DNA from: an uncultured Actinomycetes bacterium
GTDB taxonomy: Bacteria; Actinomycetota; Acidimicrobiia; Acidimicrobiales; RAAP-2
DNA: 64,000 nt
Assembly (NCBI GenBank): GCA_903825305.1
Contig: CAIKAC010000011.1
Span: 62,001-126,000 of the forward strand
Direction: 5' to 3'
This document shows, piece by piece, positions 7,869 to 19,358 of the stretch. The translations under genes were made by a program, and so were the position numbers. The notes below the pieces were generated by a model. It was not told the DNA's origin, ran no database searches, and saw nothing but the letters and a program-made list of their open reading frames with translations. How positions within the stretch are numbered: the first letter of the stretch is position 1; each line of letters begins with the position of its first letter.

Positions 7869-8630
7869 TCAGAGGAGTGCTGACAGGGTCTCGGTGATGT
7901 CGGCGTGAAAGACCGCGTCGGCGAGGTTGTCAAAAGCAGTGGGCTCGCCGTTGACAATGATCAGATATGCCCCGTTGCTCGCTGCAATGGGCACGAGGCC
8001 TGCAGCCGGGTACACCCCCAAGGTAGTGCCGACGCATAACAGTACGTCGCACGTCTGGGCTGCCTCACTGGCGCGCTGCAAGTCTGCTTCGATGAGTGAC
8101 TGACCGAAAGAAATCGTGGCGGATTTTAGAATCCCTCCGCACTCCACGCCGTTGATGACCATGAGGCAGTGAGGGTCGTGATCGCCAGCACGGACCCGGT
8201 CAAGCTCCGCGGCGATGTCATGGCGTTCACCGCATCGTAAGCAAATGGATTCGTAGAGATTCCCGTGAATTTCAATAATTTTGTCGGGAGGAGTTCCGGC
8301 ATCGTGATGGAGCCGATCAATATTTTGCGTCACCACGGCTTCGAGGCTTCCTCGTTCCGCGAGTTCGTTGATGGCATAGTGCCCCGCATTGGGTTTGGCA
8401 TCCCACAGCGGTTTTTCAACTCGGCCTCGCCAGGCCGCTTTTCGTACCTCTTTATCGCTTAGCCACACGCTGAATTGGCTGAGCATTTCTGCTTCTGGGT
8501 TTTTGGTCCACAAGCCGTCGGGCCCTCGAAAGTCGGGAATGCCTGAATCGGTTGAGATTCCGGCTCCGGAGAGAACCACTACCCGTTGGGCATTGAGTAG
8601 GTGCTCTTTGGCAGTGGCGAGAGAATCCAT
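7869..8630 (-). CDS. cobB: Sir2-family NAD-dependent protein deacylase
   Basis: A 253-aa sirtuin that removes acyl groups from lysines using NAD+. The NAD-binding motif is GAGISTDSGIPDFRG (residues 22-36), followed by TQNIDRLH (101-108). The catalytic base is His122 in EIHGNLYES. The zinc module has Cys130, Cys133, Cys155 and Cys164, and the SATISFGQSL strand follows. It stands alone on the minus strand, 95 nt upstream of the divergent aldehyde dehydrogenase start. It probably reverses acetylation of metabolic enzymes such as acetyl-CoA synthetase; this is a family expectation, not shown here. Confidence 0.9.
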   Translation of the reverse strand: MDSLATAKEHLLNAQRVVVLSGAGISTDSGIPDFRGPDGLWTKNPEAEMLSQFSVWLSDKEVRKAAWRGRVEKPLWDAKPNAGHYAINELAERGSLEAVVTQNIDRLHHDAGTPPDKIIEIHGNLYESICLRCGERHDIAAELDRVRAGDHDPHCLMVINGVECGGILKSATISFGQSLIEADLQRASEAAQTCDVLLCVGTTLGVYPAAGLVPIAASNGAYLIIVNGEPTAFDNLADAVFHADITETLSALL

Positions 8631-8725
8631 AATCAGTGCGAATGGTAAGGGGAAAAAGTTATTTCAGAACGTTTGGGTACAAAAGACGACCAACAGCACC
8701 AGACGTAACCTGCCAAGATGGGGGG

Positions 8726-10090
8726 ATGGCTTATGTATCTGTGAACCCAGCAACCGGTGAAACCTACGCAACCTTTGAGGAGCATGACGCAGCGGAAGTA
8801 GACCGCCGTCTTGGCCTCGCCAAGAGCGCTTTTGACCAATGGAAGCACGTTAATCTCGAACAGCGTCGTCGGTTCATGATTACAGCCGCTGAATTGCTCG
8901 AAGGCGAACTCCCTGTTCAAGCGGAAGCATTGACCCGCGAAATGGGTAAGACCTTCGCGGCTGCCAAGGGCGAAGTTGCCAAGTGTGCGATGACCATGCG
9001 CTACTACGCAGATAACGCCGCGAGCATGTTGGCCGATCAAGAAATCGCATCCCCTGCATCGCGCTCGGGGGTTCGCTATGAGCCACTCGGTCCGGTTTTG
9101 GCGGTCATGCCCTGGAACTTCCCCCTGTGGCAGGCCGTGCGATTTGCGGCACCTGCTCTGATGGCAGGAAACGTTGTGGTGCTCAAGCATGCATCGAATG
9201 TTCCAAACGCCGCCTTGGCCATGGAAGATCTCTTCCGACGCGCTGGCTTCCCTGAAGGTTGCTTCGTCAACTTGTTCATTGGTTCGGCTCGAGTGGCTGA
9301 CGTGATTCGAGACGAGCGCATCGTTGCGGTGACGCTGACGGGTTCTGAGCGTGCCGGTGAAGCCGTTGCCGCGACTGCAGGTTCTGTGCTGAAGAAGTGC
9401 GTCCTTGAACTCGGTGGCTCTGACCCCTTCGTTATCGCCGACTCTGCAGATCTTGATCTCACGGTGCCCATGGCCGTGAATGGTCGCGTGCAAAACAATG
9501 GCCAGTCGTGCATCGCCGCCAAGCGATTCATCGTGGTTGAGTCTCGGGCCGATGAGTTCATCGAGCGCTTTTCGGCAGCCATGCGTGACTTGACGGTGGG
9601 AGACCCCATGGACCCTGCCACCAACGTGGGTCCCTTGGTTTCAGCAGCGCAGCGTGAAGAGATCGCCGGCCAGGTGGCCGAATCAGTAGCCAAGGGTGCC
9701 GTTGTCACCGCGGGCGGTAAAGCAGTGGATGGTCCTGGCTTCTTCTACGAGCCCACCGTCTTGACCAATGTGACCGACGAGATGCGCGCTGGTTGTGAAG
9801 AGCTCTTTGGTCCGGTCGCTGTGGTGTACGTCGCTCGTGATCTTGAGCATGCTGCTGAGATCGCGAACTCCACCCCCTGGGGCTTGGGCGCAAGTATTTG
9901 GGCCACCGATGACGCGGAGCAGCGCTTTGGTATCGAGAATCTGTCTGCTGGCATGGTCTTCGTAAACCAAATCGTGGGTTCCACACCAGAGCTCCCCTTT
10001 GGCGGCATCGGGCGCTCAGGCTACGGCCGTGAACTTTCCGCGGTGGGTATGTACGAGTTCTGCAACCAAAAGACCTTCTACGTCGCATGA
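8726..10090 (+). CDS. NAD(P)-dependent aldehyde dehydrogenase, succinate-semialdehyde type
   Basis: A 454-aa ALDH of the short Sad/GabD branch, oxidising an aldehyde, probably succinate semialdehyde, to the acid. Key residues are Asn131 in the PWNFPLW segment, general base Glu228 in LELGGSDPF, and nucleophile Cys262 in NNGQSCIAAKRF. The NAD-binding loop TLTGSERAGE follows residue 203. The open frame extends upstream to 8636, but ATG 8726 begins the conserved SVNPATGE start of the family. The cysteine desulfurase start overlaps the stop codon (ATGA), so translation is coupled. Its pairing with the GS-like gene suggests polyamine/GABA catabolism, an inference. Confidence 0.85.
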   Translation: MAYVSVNPATGETYATFEEHDAAEVDRRLGLAKSAFDQWKHVNLEQRRRFMITAAELLEGELPVQAEALTREMGKTFAAAKGEVAKCAMTMRYYADNAASMLADQEIASPASRSGVRYEPLGPVLAVMPWNFPLWQAVRFAAPALMAGNVVVLKHASNVPNAALAMEDLFRRAGFPEGCFVNLFIGSARVADVIRDERIVAVTLTGSERAGEAVAATAGSVLKKCVLELGGSDPFVIADSADLDLTVPMAVNGRVQNNGQSCIAAKRFIVVESRADEFIERFSAAMRDLTVGDPMDPATNVGPLVSAAQREEIAGQVAESVAKGAVVTAGGKAVDGPGFFYEPTVLTNVTDEMRAGCEELFGPVAVVYVARDLEHAAEIANSTPWGLGASIWATDDAEQRFGIENLSAGMVFVNQIVGSTPELPFGGIGRSGYGRELSAVGMYEFCNQKTFYVA

Positions 10091-11232
10091 CACAACGAGT
10101 GGTCTTTGCCGACCACGCTGCGGGATCACCGCTTAAACCAGCGGTAGCAGAGGCCATGATGGCTGCCCTCACGGGTTTGCCTCCCAACCCGTCAGGTGCT
10201 CACCGTATGGCGCGCGCCACGGCCAATGTGCTCGATGGTGCTCGCGAAGAGGTTGCGTCACTCCTAGGCGTCTCACCTCGGGAGATCGTCTTTGTCGGAG
10301 GTGGAACTGAAGCCTGCAACCTCGCGCTGCGCGCCGGCGGATCCATCTCAGGCATGGTGGTCTCACCCATTGAGCACAGCGCCATCTCTATGGCGGCCCA
10401 ACGCGAAGCGCAACGCCGTGGCGTAGGTCTCGGCTCCATGAATGTGGGGACCGAGGGGGTGGTTGATGTGGACGCAACCGCCGCTCGAATTCCCGACGGT
10501 GCCTTGGTGGCCCTCATGGCGGCAAACAATGAAACTGGCGCCATTCAACCGGTTGCACAATTGCGAGCGAAATTGATTGAACTGGGTCACACGGTGACCC
10601 TGATCAGCGACGCCATTGGTGCAGCTGCCGTTATGGATCTGACTGAGGTCATCAGCGTTGCAGACATCGTCACGATTGCTGGACACAAATTGGGGGGCCC
10701 GCCCGGGGTGGCGGTCATGGTGGTGAAAGAAGGCACGCCCCTTGATCCCTTGGTCATTGGTGGAGGCCAGGAATTGTCACGCAGAGGTGGCACACAAGAC
10801 GTGGCCGGCATCGTGGGCTTTGCAACGGCACTTCGGCTTAGCCATGAGGATCTCACTTCGGGCCGTGTTGCCCATCTCGGTCAACAACGAGATGCACTGC
10901 AAGCCGCCATCGTGGGTGAACTGGGAGACGGTGTTGTGGTCTCGGCCACTCACGTGCCTCGGTTGGCTAGTCACCTTCACCTTCGCTTCCCCGGGGTTCG
11001 CAGCGATGAGTTGTTGATGCTGTTGGACCAACACGGGCTGTGTGCCTCGGCGGGATCAGCGTGTTCCTCGGGGGCATCAACCATTAGCCACGTCCTTGAA
11101 GCCATGGAGGTGTCGATGGCAGAAGCTAAAGGGGCGTTGCGTCTCAGCCTGTCGACGTCAACGGTGGATGACGACGTCGAATGGATGGCCAACACCGTGA
11201 TTGAGGCGGTCCGCCAACTGCGCAACGCCTAG
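10087..11232 (+). CDS. Cysteine desulfurase (NifS/IscS family)
   Basis: A 381-aa PLP enzyme that takes sulfur from cysteine as a protein persulfide. It has PLP-stacking His97 (IEHSAI), PLP Schiff-base Lys201 (AGHKLGGP) and sulfur-accepting Cys326 in the flexible loop AGSACSSGA. The 40-nt gap to mnmA indicates that it supplies sulfur for tRNA 2-thiouridine. It may also feed Fe-S assembly, since no sufS is present beside the suf genes in this window. The start overlaps the preceding ALDH stop by 4 nt, an unusual partner for this gene. Confidence 0.92.
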   Translation: MTQRVVFADHAAGSPLKPAVAEAMMAALTGLPPNPSGAHRMARATANVLDGAREEVASLLGVSPREIVFVGGGTEACNLALRAGGSISGMVVSPIEHSAISMAAQREAQRRGVGLGSMNVGTEGVVDVDATAARIPDGALVALMAANNETGAIQPVAQLRAKLIELGHTVTLISDAIGAAAVMDLTEVISVADIVTIAGHKLGGPPGVAVMVVKEGTPLDPLVIGGGQELSRRGGTQDVAGIVGFATALRLSHEDLTSGRVAHLGQQRDALQAAIVGELGDGVVVSATHVPRLASHLHLRFPGVRSDELLMLLDQHGLCASAGSACSSGASTISHVLEAMEVSMAEAKGALRLSLSTSTVDDDVEWMANTVIEAVRQLRNA

Positions 11233-11271
11233 CCGGTCAAAGTTCGCGGCGAAGGTGGCAAACTCAAGGTC

Positions 11272-14393
<3,122 letters not shown>

Positions 14394-14461
14394 CGCGAGC
14401 ACGCAGCTCGTTGACCCTCCACCGAATTCAACCCCCGGGTGACTAGGTTTTATATGGATCC

Positions 14462-16414
14462 ATGCGCCCTTCACCCGAATCAATTGGCAGCGTACTCAGC
14501 GGCCGGTACCGACTGGTTAGCCTCCTTGGCACCGGTGCCTCGGCCAACGTCTACCTTGCCCAAGATCTGACACTCGAGCGTCAAGTTGCAGTAAAGATCC
14601 TGCAACCCAACCTCGTTACGGATGAGAGTTTCTTGAAGCGCTTTCGAGCTGAAGCCCGAGCGGTTGCGGCACTGAATCACCCCAACGTGCTTCGCGTCTT
14701 CGACTGGGGCGAAGAAAATGACGTTCCATACCTGGTCACTGAGTACCTGCCTGGCGGTTCACTGAAAGACATCCTCGACCAAGGTTTGACGCTGAGCGTT
14801 GAGCAAGCCGCAGCGGTGGGGAGCGAAGCAGCTGCCGGATTGGCCTACGCCCACGCGCGCGGCCTCGTGCACCGTGACATCAAGCCGGCAAACCTGCTCT
14901 TCGATGAAGAGGGCCGAGCGAGAATTACTGACTTCGGCGTTGCCCGAGCGCTAGCCGAGGCCAGTTGGACTGAGCCGGTGGGAGCGATGATCGGCACCGT
15001 CCGCTATGCCAGCCCCGAACAAGCTGAGGGCGTTGCCATGGATGGCCGCGCTGACGTGTATTCGCTTGCCCTGGTGCTCTATGAAGCCATCACCGGCGAG
15101 ATCCCCTTCATCGGGGACACGCCTCTGGCCACCCTTCGTGCGAGAGTTGGCGAACCGCTGCCCTATGACGACCGTCTTATTCCCTTGGAGGTTGTCCTGG
15201 AGCGCGCGGCTGACCCAGAAGTTGAAACGCGGCTCGATGCGGCAGAAGTCGCGGCTCGACTCGAATCTTTGATCAGCATCATGCCGCCGCCCATGCCGCT
15301 GCCGATCGCAGTATCGGCTGCGCTCACGGACACCATCATTCCTGGGTTCCGTGCGCCGAGTACCGATGAATTGACGCAAATTACGCCAGCAGTGAGTGGC
15401 TCAGGCTTTGTGCCCTCAGGGGTGGTGGCTGCCGTACCCGCAGCATCGTTCGATCAACAAACGATCTTGCAGCCGCCCGAGGCCTTCCCCGGCGCTCCGG
15501 TTATTCGTACTGATCGCACCCGTCGTCGTGTGTGGCCGTGGTTGTTGCTCGCCCTCTTTGTGGCTGCGGCCATCTTCGGTCTTTTCGCCTACACGACCAA
15601 GTTGTTCACCCCGTCGGTTGCTGTTCCCTCGGTGATCGGTCAAACCCAAAACCAAGCACGGACGATTTTGGCGAACCACCACCTGCAAGCAACCTTTGGG
15701 AGTGAGCGCTACTCAGACACGGTGCCTGCTGGTTCGGTGATTAGCCAAAACCCTGGGCCGCAAGCCACCTTGAAGGAGAACTCCTCGGTTGCACTCGTGG
15801 TTTCACAGGGGCTGCCACCCGTTACCGTGCCGCCACTGGCGGGCATGACCTGCAATCAAGCCACCGCAGCCCTAGCCGCAGTCAAGCTGGTGGGCTCGTG
15901 CCCGACGAGCATTGCCGCTTATTCAGCAACCGTGCCCGCGAACAAGGTCGTGAGTTGGACGTATCAAGGCACGCAAAACCCGACGGCCGTACCTTTGCAC
16001 GCCACCGTCAACATTGTGATCTCCAAGGGCCCACCCCCGATTGCCGTTCCTGCAGTTGGAACATCGTGGGATGCGGCCAAGGCGACCTTGAGCCAAGCGG
16101 GATTCAAGCCGGTACAGGGCACGGAGTACTCCTCGACGGTTCCCATCGGACAGGTAACTCGCACCGCTCCTGCAGCGGGTTCATTGGCACAGCGCGGATC
16201 AACTGTGACGGTGTACACCAGCCTCGGGCCACCGCAAGTTCCCGTCCCTAACTTGATTGGCGACTCCGTGGCTGCGGCCACCGTGGCGCTTTCCAAAGTG
16301 GGGTTGAAGATCGGTGCTGTCTATGGTCCACCGGGCGGTGCGGTGTTCTCAACGAGCCCAAGCATTGGCAGCTCGGTGCTCATTGGCACCGTCGTGAACC
16401 TCTACGTTCGCTAA
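14462..16414 (+). CDS. PASTA-domain Ser/Thr protein kinase (PknB-like)
   Basis: A 650-aa transmembrane kinase. The cytosolic kinase domain (18-275) has the Gly loop GTGASANV, ATP-anchoring Lys45, catalytic loop HRDIKPANLL (His137 to Asp139), DFG at 157-159, and the APE-equivalent SPEQAEG. A linker leads to one TM helix near 358-378 (WPWLLLALFVAAAIFGLFAY). Four extracellular PASTA repeats follow (each opening V-P-x-L/V-x-G), the last ending at the C-terminus. Such kinases sense muropeptides or lipid II and control growth and division. A TTATAT box lies 6 nt before the ATG. It is placed between ligA and gatCAB, without FtsW or PBP neighbours. Confidence 0.93.
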   Translation: MRPSPESIGSVLSGRYRLVSLLGTGASANVYLAQDLTLERQVAVKILQPNLVTDESFLKRFRAEARAVAALNHPNVLRVFDWGEENDVPYLVTEYLPGGSLKDILDQGLTLSVEQAAAVGSEAAAGLAYAHARGLVHRDIKPANLLFDEEGRARITDFGVARALAEASWTEPVGAMIGTVRYASPEQAEGVAMDGRADVYSLALVLYEAITGEIPFIGDTPLATLRARVGEPLPYDDRLIPLEVVLERAADPEVETRLDAAEVAARLESLISIMPPPMPLPIAVSAALTDTIIPGFRAPSTDELTQITPAVSGSGFVPSGVVAAVPAASFDQQTILQPPEAFPGAPVIRTDRTRRRVWPWLLLALFVAAAIFGLFAYTTKLFTPSVAVPSVIGQTQNQARTILANHHLQATFGSERYSDTVPAGSVISQNPGPQATLKENSSVALVVSQGLPPVTVPPLAGMTCNQATAALAAVKLVGSCPTSIAAYSATVPANKVVSWTYQGTQNPTAVPLHATVNIVISKGPPPIAVPAVGTSWDAAKATLSQAGFKPVQGTEYSSTVPIGQVTRTAPAAGSLAQRGSTVTVYTSLGPPQVPVPNLIGDSVAAATVALSKVGLKIGAVYGPPGGAVFSTSPSIGSSVLIGTVVNLYVR

Positions 16415-16423
16415 CTTCGGCGC

Positions 16424-16825
16424 TTAGGCCGTAAAGGCCCGAATGCGCTGGGCAATCGCCACGGCTTCAGGCGAGGCGTTAGCGCTTTGGAGGGCAATCA
16501 ACTTTGACGCATCGCCGTCAACGCGGATCTTGCCCTCCATGAGGGCAGTCATCGCGGCAGCTGGGTTTCCCCCTACGAACAAGGTGCGGGCCGTCAGGTA
16601 ATCAATGGTGACGTGTAACTCCGCTTGTTCAAGGTGGCCCTCCTCCATCAGGGGAACCCCCGATGTGGTGTCCACGTGAGCGGTGGTGGCCGCCCCTGAG
16701 GGGGCTTGGGTCACCGTGATGTTGAGGGAAATTGAGATGGGGGCCTCGATCGTGCTCACATCCACATCATCTCGCAGGGCTCGTACCGCGTTAATCCATT
16801 CAGAACTCAAGAACTCGTAGGTCAC
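16424..16825 (-). CDS. SCP2 sterol-carrier-like domain protein
   Basis: A 133-aa single-domain protein. It shows the SCP2 pattern: a beta-rich N-terminal half followed by LHVTIDYLTARTLFVGGNPAAAMTALMEGKIRVDGD, with the G-K-I-R/K-V-x-G-D strand typical of the fold, then a C-terminal helix. Such proteins bind lipids or acyl-CoAs. It starts at GTG 16825 with a strong AGGAGG RBS 5 nt upstream, in contrast to the leaderless neighbour est. The partner and ligand are unknown. Confidence 0.75.
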   Translation of the reverse strand: MTYEFLSSEWINAVRALRDDVDVSTIEAPISISLNITVTQAPSGAATTAHVDTTSGVPLMEEGHLEQAELHVTIDYLTARTLFVGGNPAAAMTALMEGKIRVDGDASKLIALQSANASPEAVAIAQRIRAFTA

Positions 16826-16862
16826 AGGTCCTCCTCTGAACCACGAGGGTAGTTCGCCCTCG

Positions 16863-16868
16863 TAGACT
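16863..16868 (+). promoter_or_regulatory. Leaderless -10 box of the esterase gene
   Basis: TAGACT followed by 8 nt and then ATG 16877, with no Shine-Dalgarno sequence in between. Confidence 0.4.
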
Positions 16869-16876
16869 TCCCAACC

Positions 16877-17638
16877 ATGACCGCTGCGATCAAGCCAGGA
16901 TGTGAACCCCTGTCAGCCGAGGGCAACGCCACCGGCGTACTGGTGCTGCATGGATTTACTGGCAGTCCTAAGTCGATGCGCCCCCTAGCAACCCGCTTTG
17001 TGGATGCTGGCTACAGCGTGGAGATGATCTTGTTGCCAGGGCATGGCACCAGCATCGAGGACATGAAACAAACCAATTTCTCTGATTGGTCCTCAGCTGC
17101 TGAAGCTGCGCTCCTTGCCCTTGAGGCGCGCTGCGAGCGAGTTGTTGTCGTTGGCCTCTCTATGGGCGGGCTCTTGACCTGCTGGTTGGCTGAGCATCAC
17201 CCAGAGATCGCCGGCATCGTGGTGATTAACCCCGTTGTCGAATCACTCGGTGCGGAAATTGAAGAAGGGGTCGCTGCGCTCATCGAGGCCGGGATGGATG
17301 AAACTGAGGGCATTGGTTCTGACATCGCCAAAGAAGGGGTGGACGAATCAAGTTATGGAGCGACCCCCTTGGTGCCGCTTCTGTCGATGCTTCACGCAGC
17401 CGGGGACGTCGCCCAGAACTTGTCAAGCATTACCTGCCCGGTGTTGTGTTTCCGCAGTGAGCAAGATCACGTCTTGCAACAGCACCACACGGATCGCTTG
17501 ATGGCTGAAGTCGGGGGCCCAGCCGAGCGCATCATCTTGGAGAACAGTTGCCACGTAGCCACCTTGGACTACGACGCAGCCTTAATAGAAACGCAAGCGC
17601 TGGCCTTCGTCGAGCGCTTGGTAGAGGAGCAGCAGTGA
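16877..17638 (+). CDS. Alpha/beta hydrolase, carboxylesterase/monoacylglycerol lipase type
   Basis: A 253-aa serine hydrolase similar to the Est30 and monoacylglycerol lipase group. The oxyanion segment is LHGFTGSP (24-31), the nucleophile elbow is GLSMGG with Ser95, the Asp is in FRSEQDHVL, and the catalytic His is in NSCHVATLD. There is no signal peptide, so it is cytosolic. Its stop overlaps the gatC GTG start (GTGA), making it the first gene of the gatCAB operon from its own leaderless promoter. The link between an esterase and tRNA amidation is probably only positional. Confidence 0.85.
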   Translation: MTAAIKPGCEPLSAEGNATGVLVLHGFTGSPKSMRPLATRFVDAGYSVEMILLPGHGTSIEDMKQTNFSDWSSAAEAALLALEARCERVVVVGLSMGGLLTCWLAEHHPEIAGIVVINPVVESLGAEIEEGVAALIEAGMDETEGIGSDIAKEGVDESSYGATPLVPLLSMLHAAGDVAQNLSSITCPVLCFRSEQDHVLQQHHTDRLMAEVGGPAERIILENSCHVATLDYDAALIETQALAFVERLVEEQQ

Positions 17639-17943
17639 GTGAAGCCCGTCCCTTGGATGCAAGCGATGTCACCAAAGTGGCATCGCTTGCTCGATTGTCA
17701 TTAAGCGACGCCGAAGTCGAACGCTTTACCGGCCAGCTGGCTCGGATTCTCGAGAGCGCGGCCGAGATCGCTGAACTCGACCTTGGCGATGTCAGCCCAA
17801 CCGCGCACCCCTTGGCATTGGCCAATGTGCTGCGCGAAGACGACGTACGCGCATCACTGGACCGAGATGAAGTCTTGAGCCAAGCACCATCGGTCAATGA
17901 CCGACGCTTCAGTGTTCCAAAAATTGTAGGAGAGGCACCATGA
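17635..17943 (+). CDS. gatC: Asp-tRNA(Asn)/Glu-tRNA(Gln) amidotransferase subunit C
   Basis: A 102-aa wrapping subunit that stabilises GatA-GatB. It shows the family pattern with SDVTKVASLARLSLSDAEVERF near the N-terminus and the C-terminal LREDDVRASLDRDEVLSQAP, ending in F-S-V-P-K-I-V. The longer open frame to 17548 lies inside the esterase. GTG 17635 is chosen because GAGGAG lies a few nt upstream and the GTG overlaps the esterase stop. It overlaps gatA by 4 nt. Confidence 0.93.
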   Translation: MSEARPLDASDVTKVASLARLSLSDAEVERFTGQLARILESAAEIAELDLGDVSPTAHPLALANVLREDDVRASLDRDEVLSQAPSVNDRRFSVPKIVGEAP

Positions 17944-19358
17944 GCGTCTTTGACCTCGCTCAACAAGTTCGAACGAAGCAGCGGCGTGCCATTGACGTGG
18001 CCAATGACACCTTGGCTGCCATTGATGCTCGCGACAACGAGATCAATGCGTTCTTGCACCTTGATGCCGAGACTATCCGCAGCCAAGCCGAGCGTATTGA
18101 TGCCACGGTAGATGCCGGGGGAGACCCCGGTCGCCTCGCCGGCGTGCCGGTAGCTATCAAGGACAACCTGTGTCAACGGGGCGTACCAACGACCTGTGCT
18201 TCCAAGATTCTCGAAGGATGGAAGCCCCCCTATGACGCCACGGTCATTACCAAGCTGACGCAAGCTGGGGCAATTCTCGTGGGCAAGACCAACCTCGACG
18301 AATTCGCTATGGGCTCGTCAACCGAGAACTCGGCCTTTGGCGCAACGAAGAACCCCATCGATCCCTCCCGTGTGCCCGGCGGCTCTTCGGGTGGTTCGGC
18401 AGCCGCTGTTGGTGCTGACTACCTCCCGCTCTCACTGGGCTCTGACACCGGTGGCTCTATTCGCCAGCCGGCAGCTTTTTGTGGAGTCGTTGGCCTCAAG
18501 CCCACCTATGGCACGGTTTCTCGCTATGGCCTCATTGCCTTCGCGTCATCGCTTGATCAAGTCGGCCCTTTCGCTCGAAGCGTTGACGATGCGGGCATTC
18601 TCTTTGAAGTCATTGCAGGCCACGACCCCATGGACTCAACGTCGCTCAATGCTCCGGCACCCGATGTCATGACCACGATCAATGACGGCGTGGCAGGCCT
18701 ACGAGTAGGGATTGTGCCTGAGCTCATTGATGGCACGAGTGACGAAGTTCGCGACCGTGTGGTTGCCGCCCAAGAGGCGCTGGTGGCCCAAGGGGCCACC
18801 TTGGTCGAGCTCTCCGCACCCGAGCTTCGCCTGGGTCTTGCGGCTTATTACTTGATCGCACCAGCTGAGGCGTCTTCGAACTTGGCACGCTATGACGGTG
18901 TGCGCTACGGCAATCGTGTTGACGCCCCCGATGTCGCCGCAATGATGACGGCTACTCGCACGGCTGGTTTTGGTGACGAAGTGAAGCGACGGATCATGCT
19001 TGGCACCTATGCACTGTCAGCTGGTTACTACGACGCCTATTACGGCCAGGCTCAAAAGGTTCGCACCTTGATTATTGAAACCTTTGCCCGTCTCTATGCC
19101 CAATGCGACGTGCTGCTCGGGGCGACCACGCCAACAACGGCATTTGAGTTTGGGGCCAAGACCGCCGACCCCATGGCGATGTACTACTCCGACATCTTCA
19201 CCATTCCGTCCAACTTGGCAGGCCACCCGGCCATGTCGGTGCCCTTTGGCGTTGATGGTGATGGACTCCCGATTGGCGTGCAGTTGCTCGGCCCAGCGTT
19301 GTCTGAGCCGACCTTGTTTCGTGCTGCCAAAATCTTGGAAAGCGAGGCTGGACGATGA
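17940..19358 (+). CDS. gatA: Asp-tRNA(Asn)/Glu-tRNA(Gln) amidotransferase subunit A
   Basis: A 472-aa amidase-signature subunit releasing ammonia from glutamine for transamidation of Glu-tRNA(Gln) or Asp-tRNA(Asn). The Ser-cisSer-Lys triad is complete: Lys74 (VAIKDN), cis-Ser149 (GGSSGGS) and nucleophile Ser173 (GSDTGGSIR). Its size is normal. It has 4-nt overlaps with gatC upstream and gatB downstream, giving equal expression of the complex. Its presence indicates the indirect route to Gln-tRNA and/or Asn-tRNA in this organism. Confidence 0.96.
   Translation: MSVFDLAQQVRTKQRRAIDVANDTLAAIDARDNEINAFLHLDAETIRSQAERIDATVDAGGDPGRLAGVPVAIKDNLCQRGVPTTCASKILEGWKPPYDATVITKLTQAGAILVGKTNLDEFAMGSSTENSAFGATKNPIDPSRVPGGSSGGSAAAVGADYLPLSLGSDTGGSIRQPAAFCGVVGLKPTYGTVSRYGLIAFASSLDQVGPFARSVDDAGILFEVIAGHDPMDSTSLNAPAPDVMTTINDGVAGLRVGIVPELIDGTSDEVRDRVVAAQEALVAQGATLVELSAPELRLGLAAYYLIAPAEASSNLARYDGVRYGNRVDAPDVAAMMTATRTAGFGDEVKRRIMLGTYALSAGYYDAYYGQAQKVRTLIIETFARLYAQCDVLLGATTPTTAFEFGAKTADPMAMYYSDIFTIPSNLAGHPAMSVPFGVDGDGLPIGVQLLGPALSEPTLFRAAKILESEAGR

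Noticed and set aside
8633-9493. 286-codon frame antisense to the aldehyde dehydrogenase
   Set aside because: It has composition rich in His, Arg and Cys and no recognisable motif. It is explained by the opposite-strand gene.
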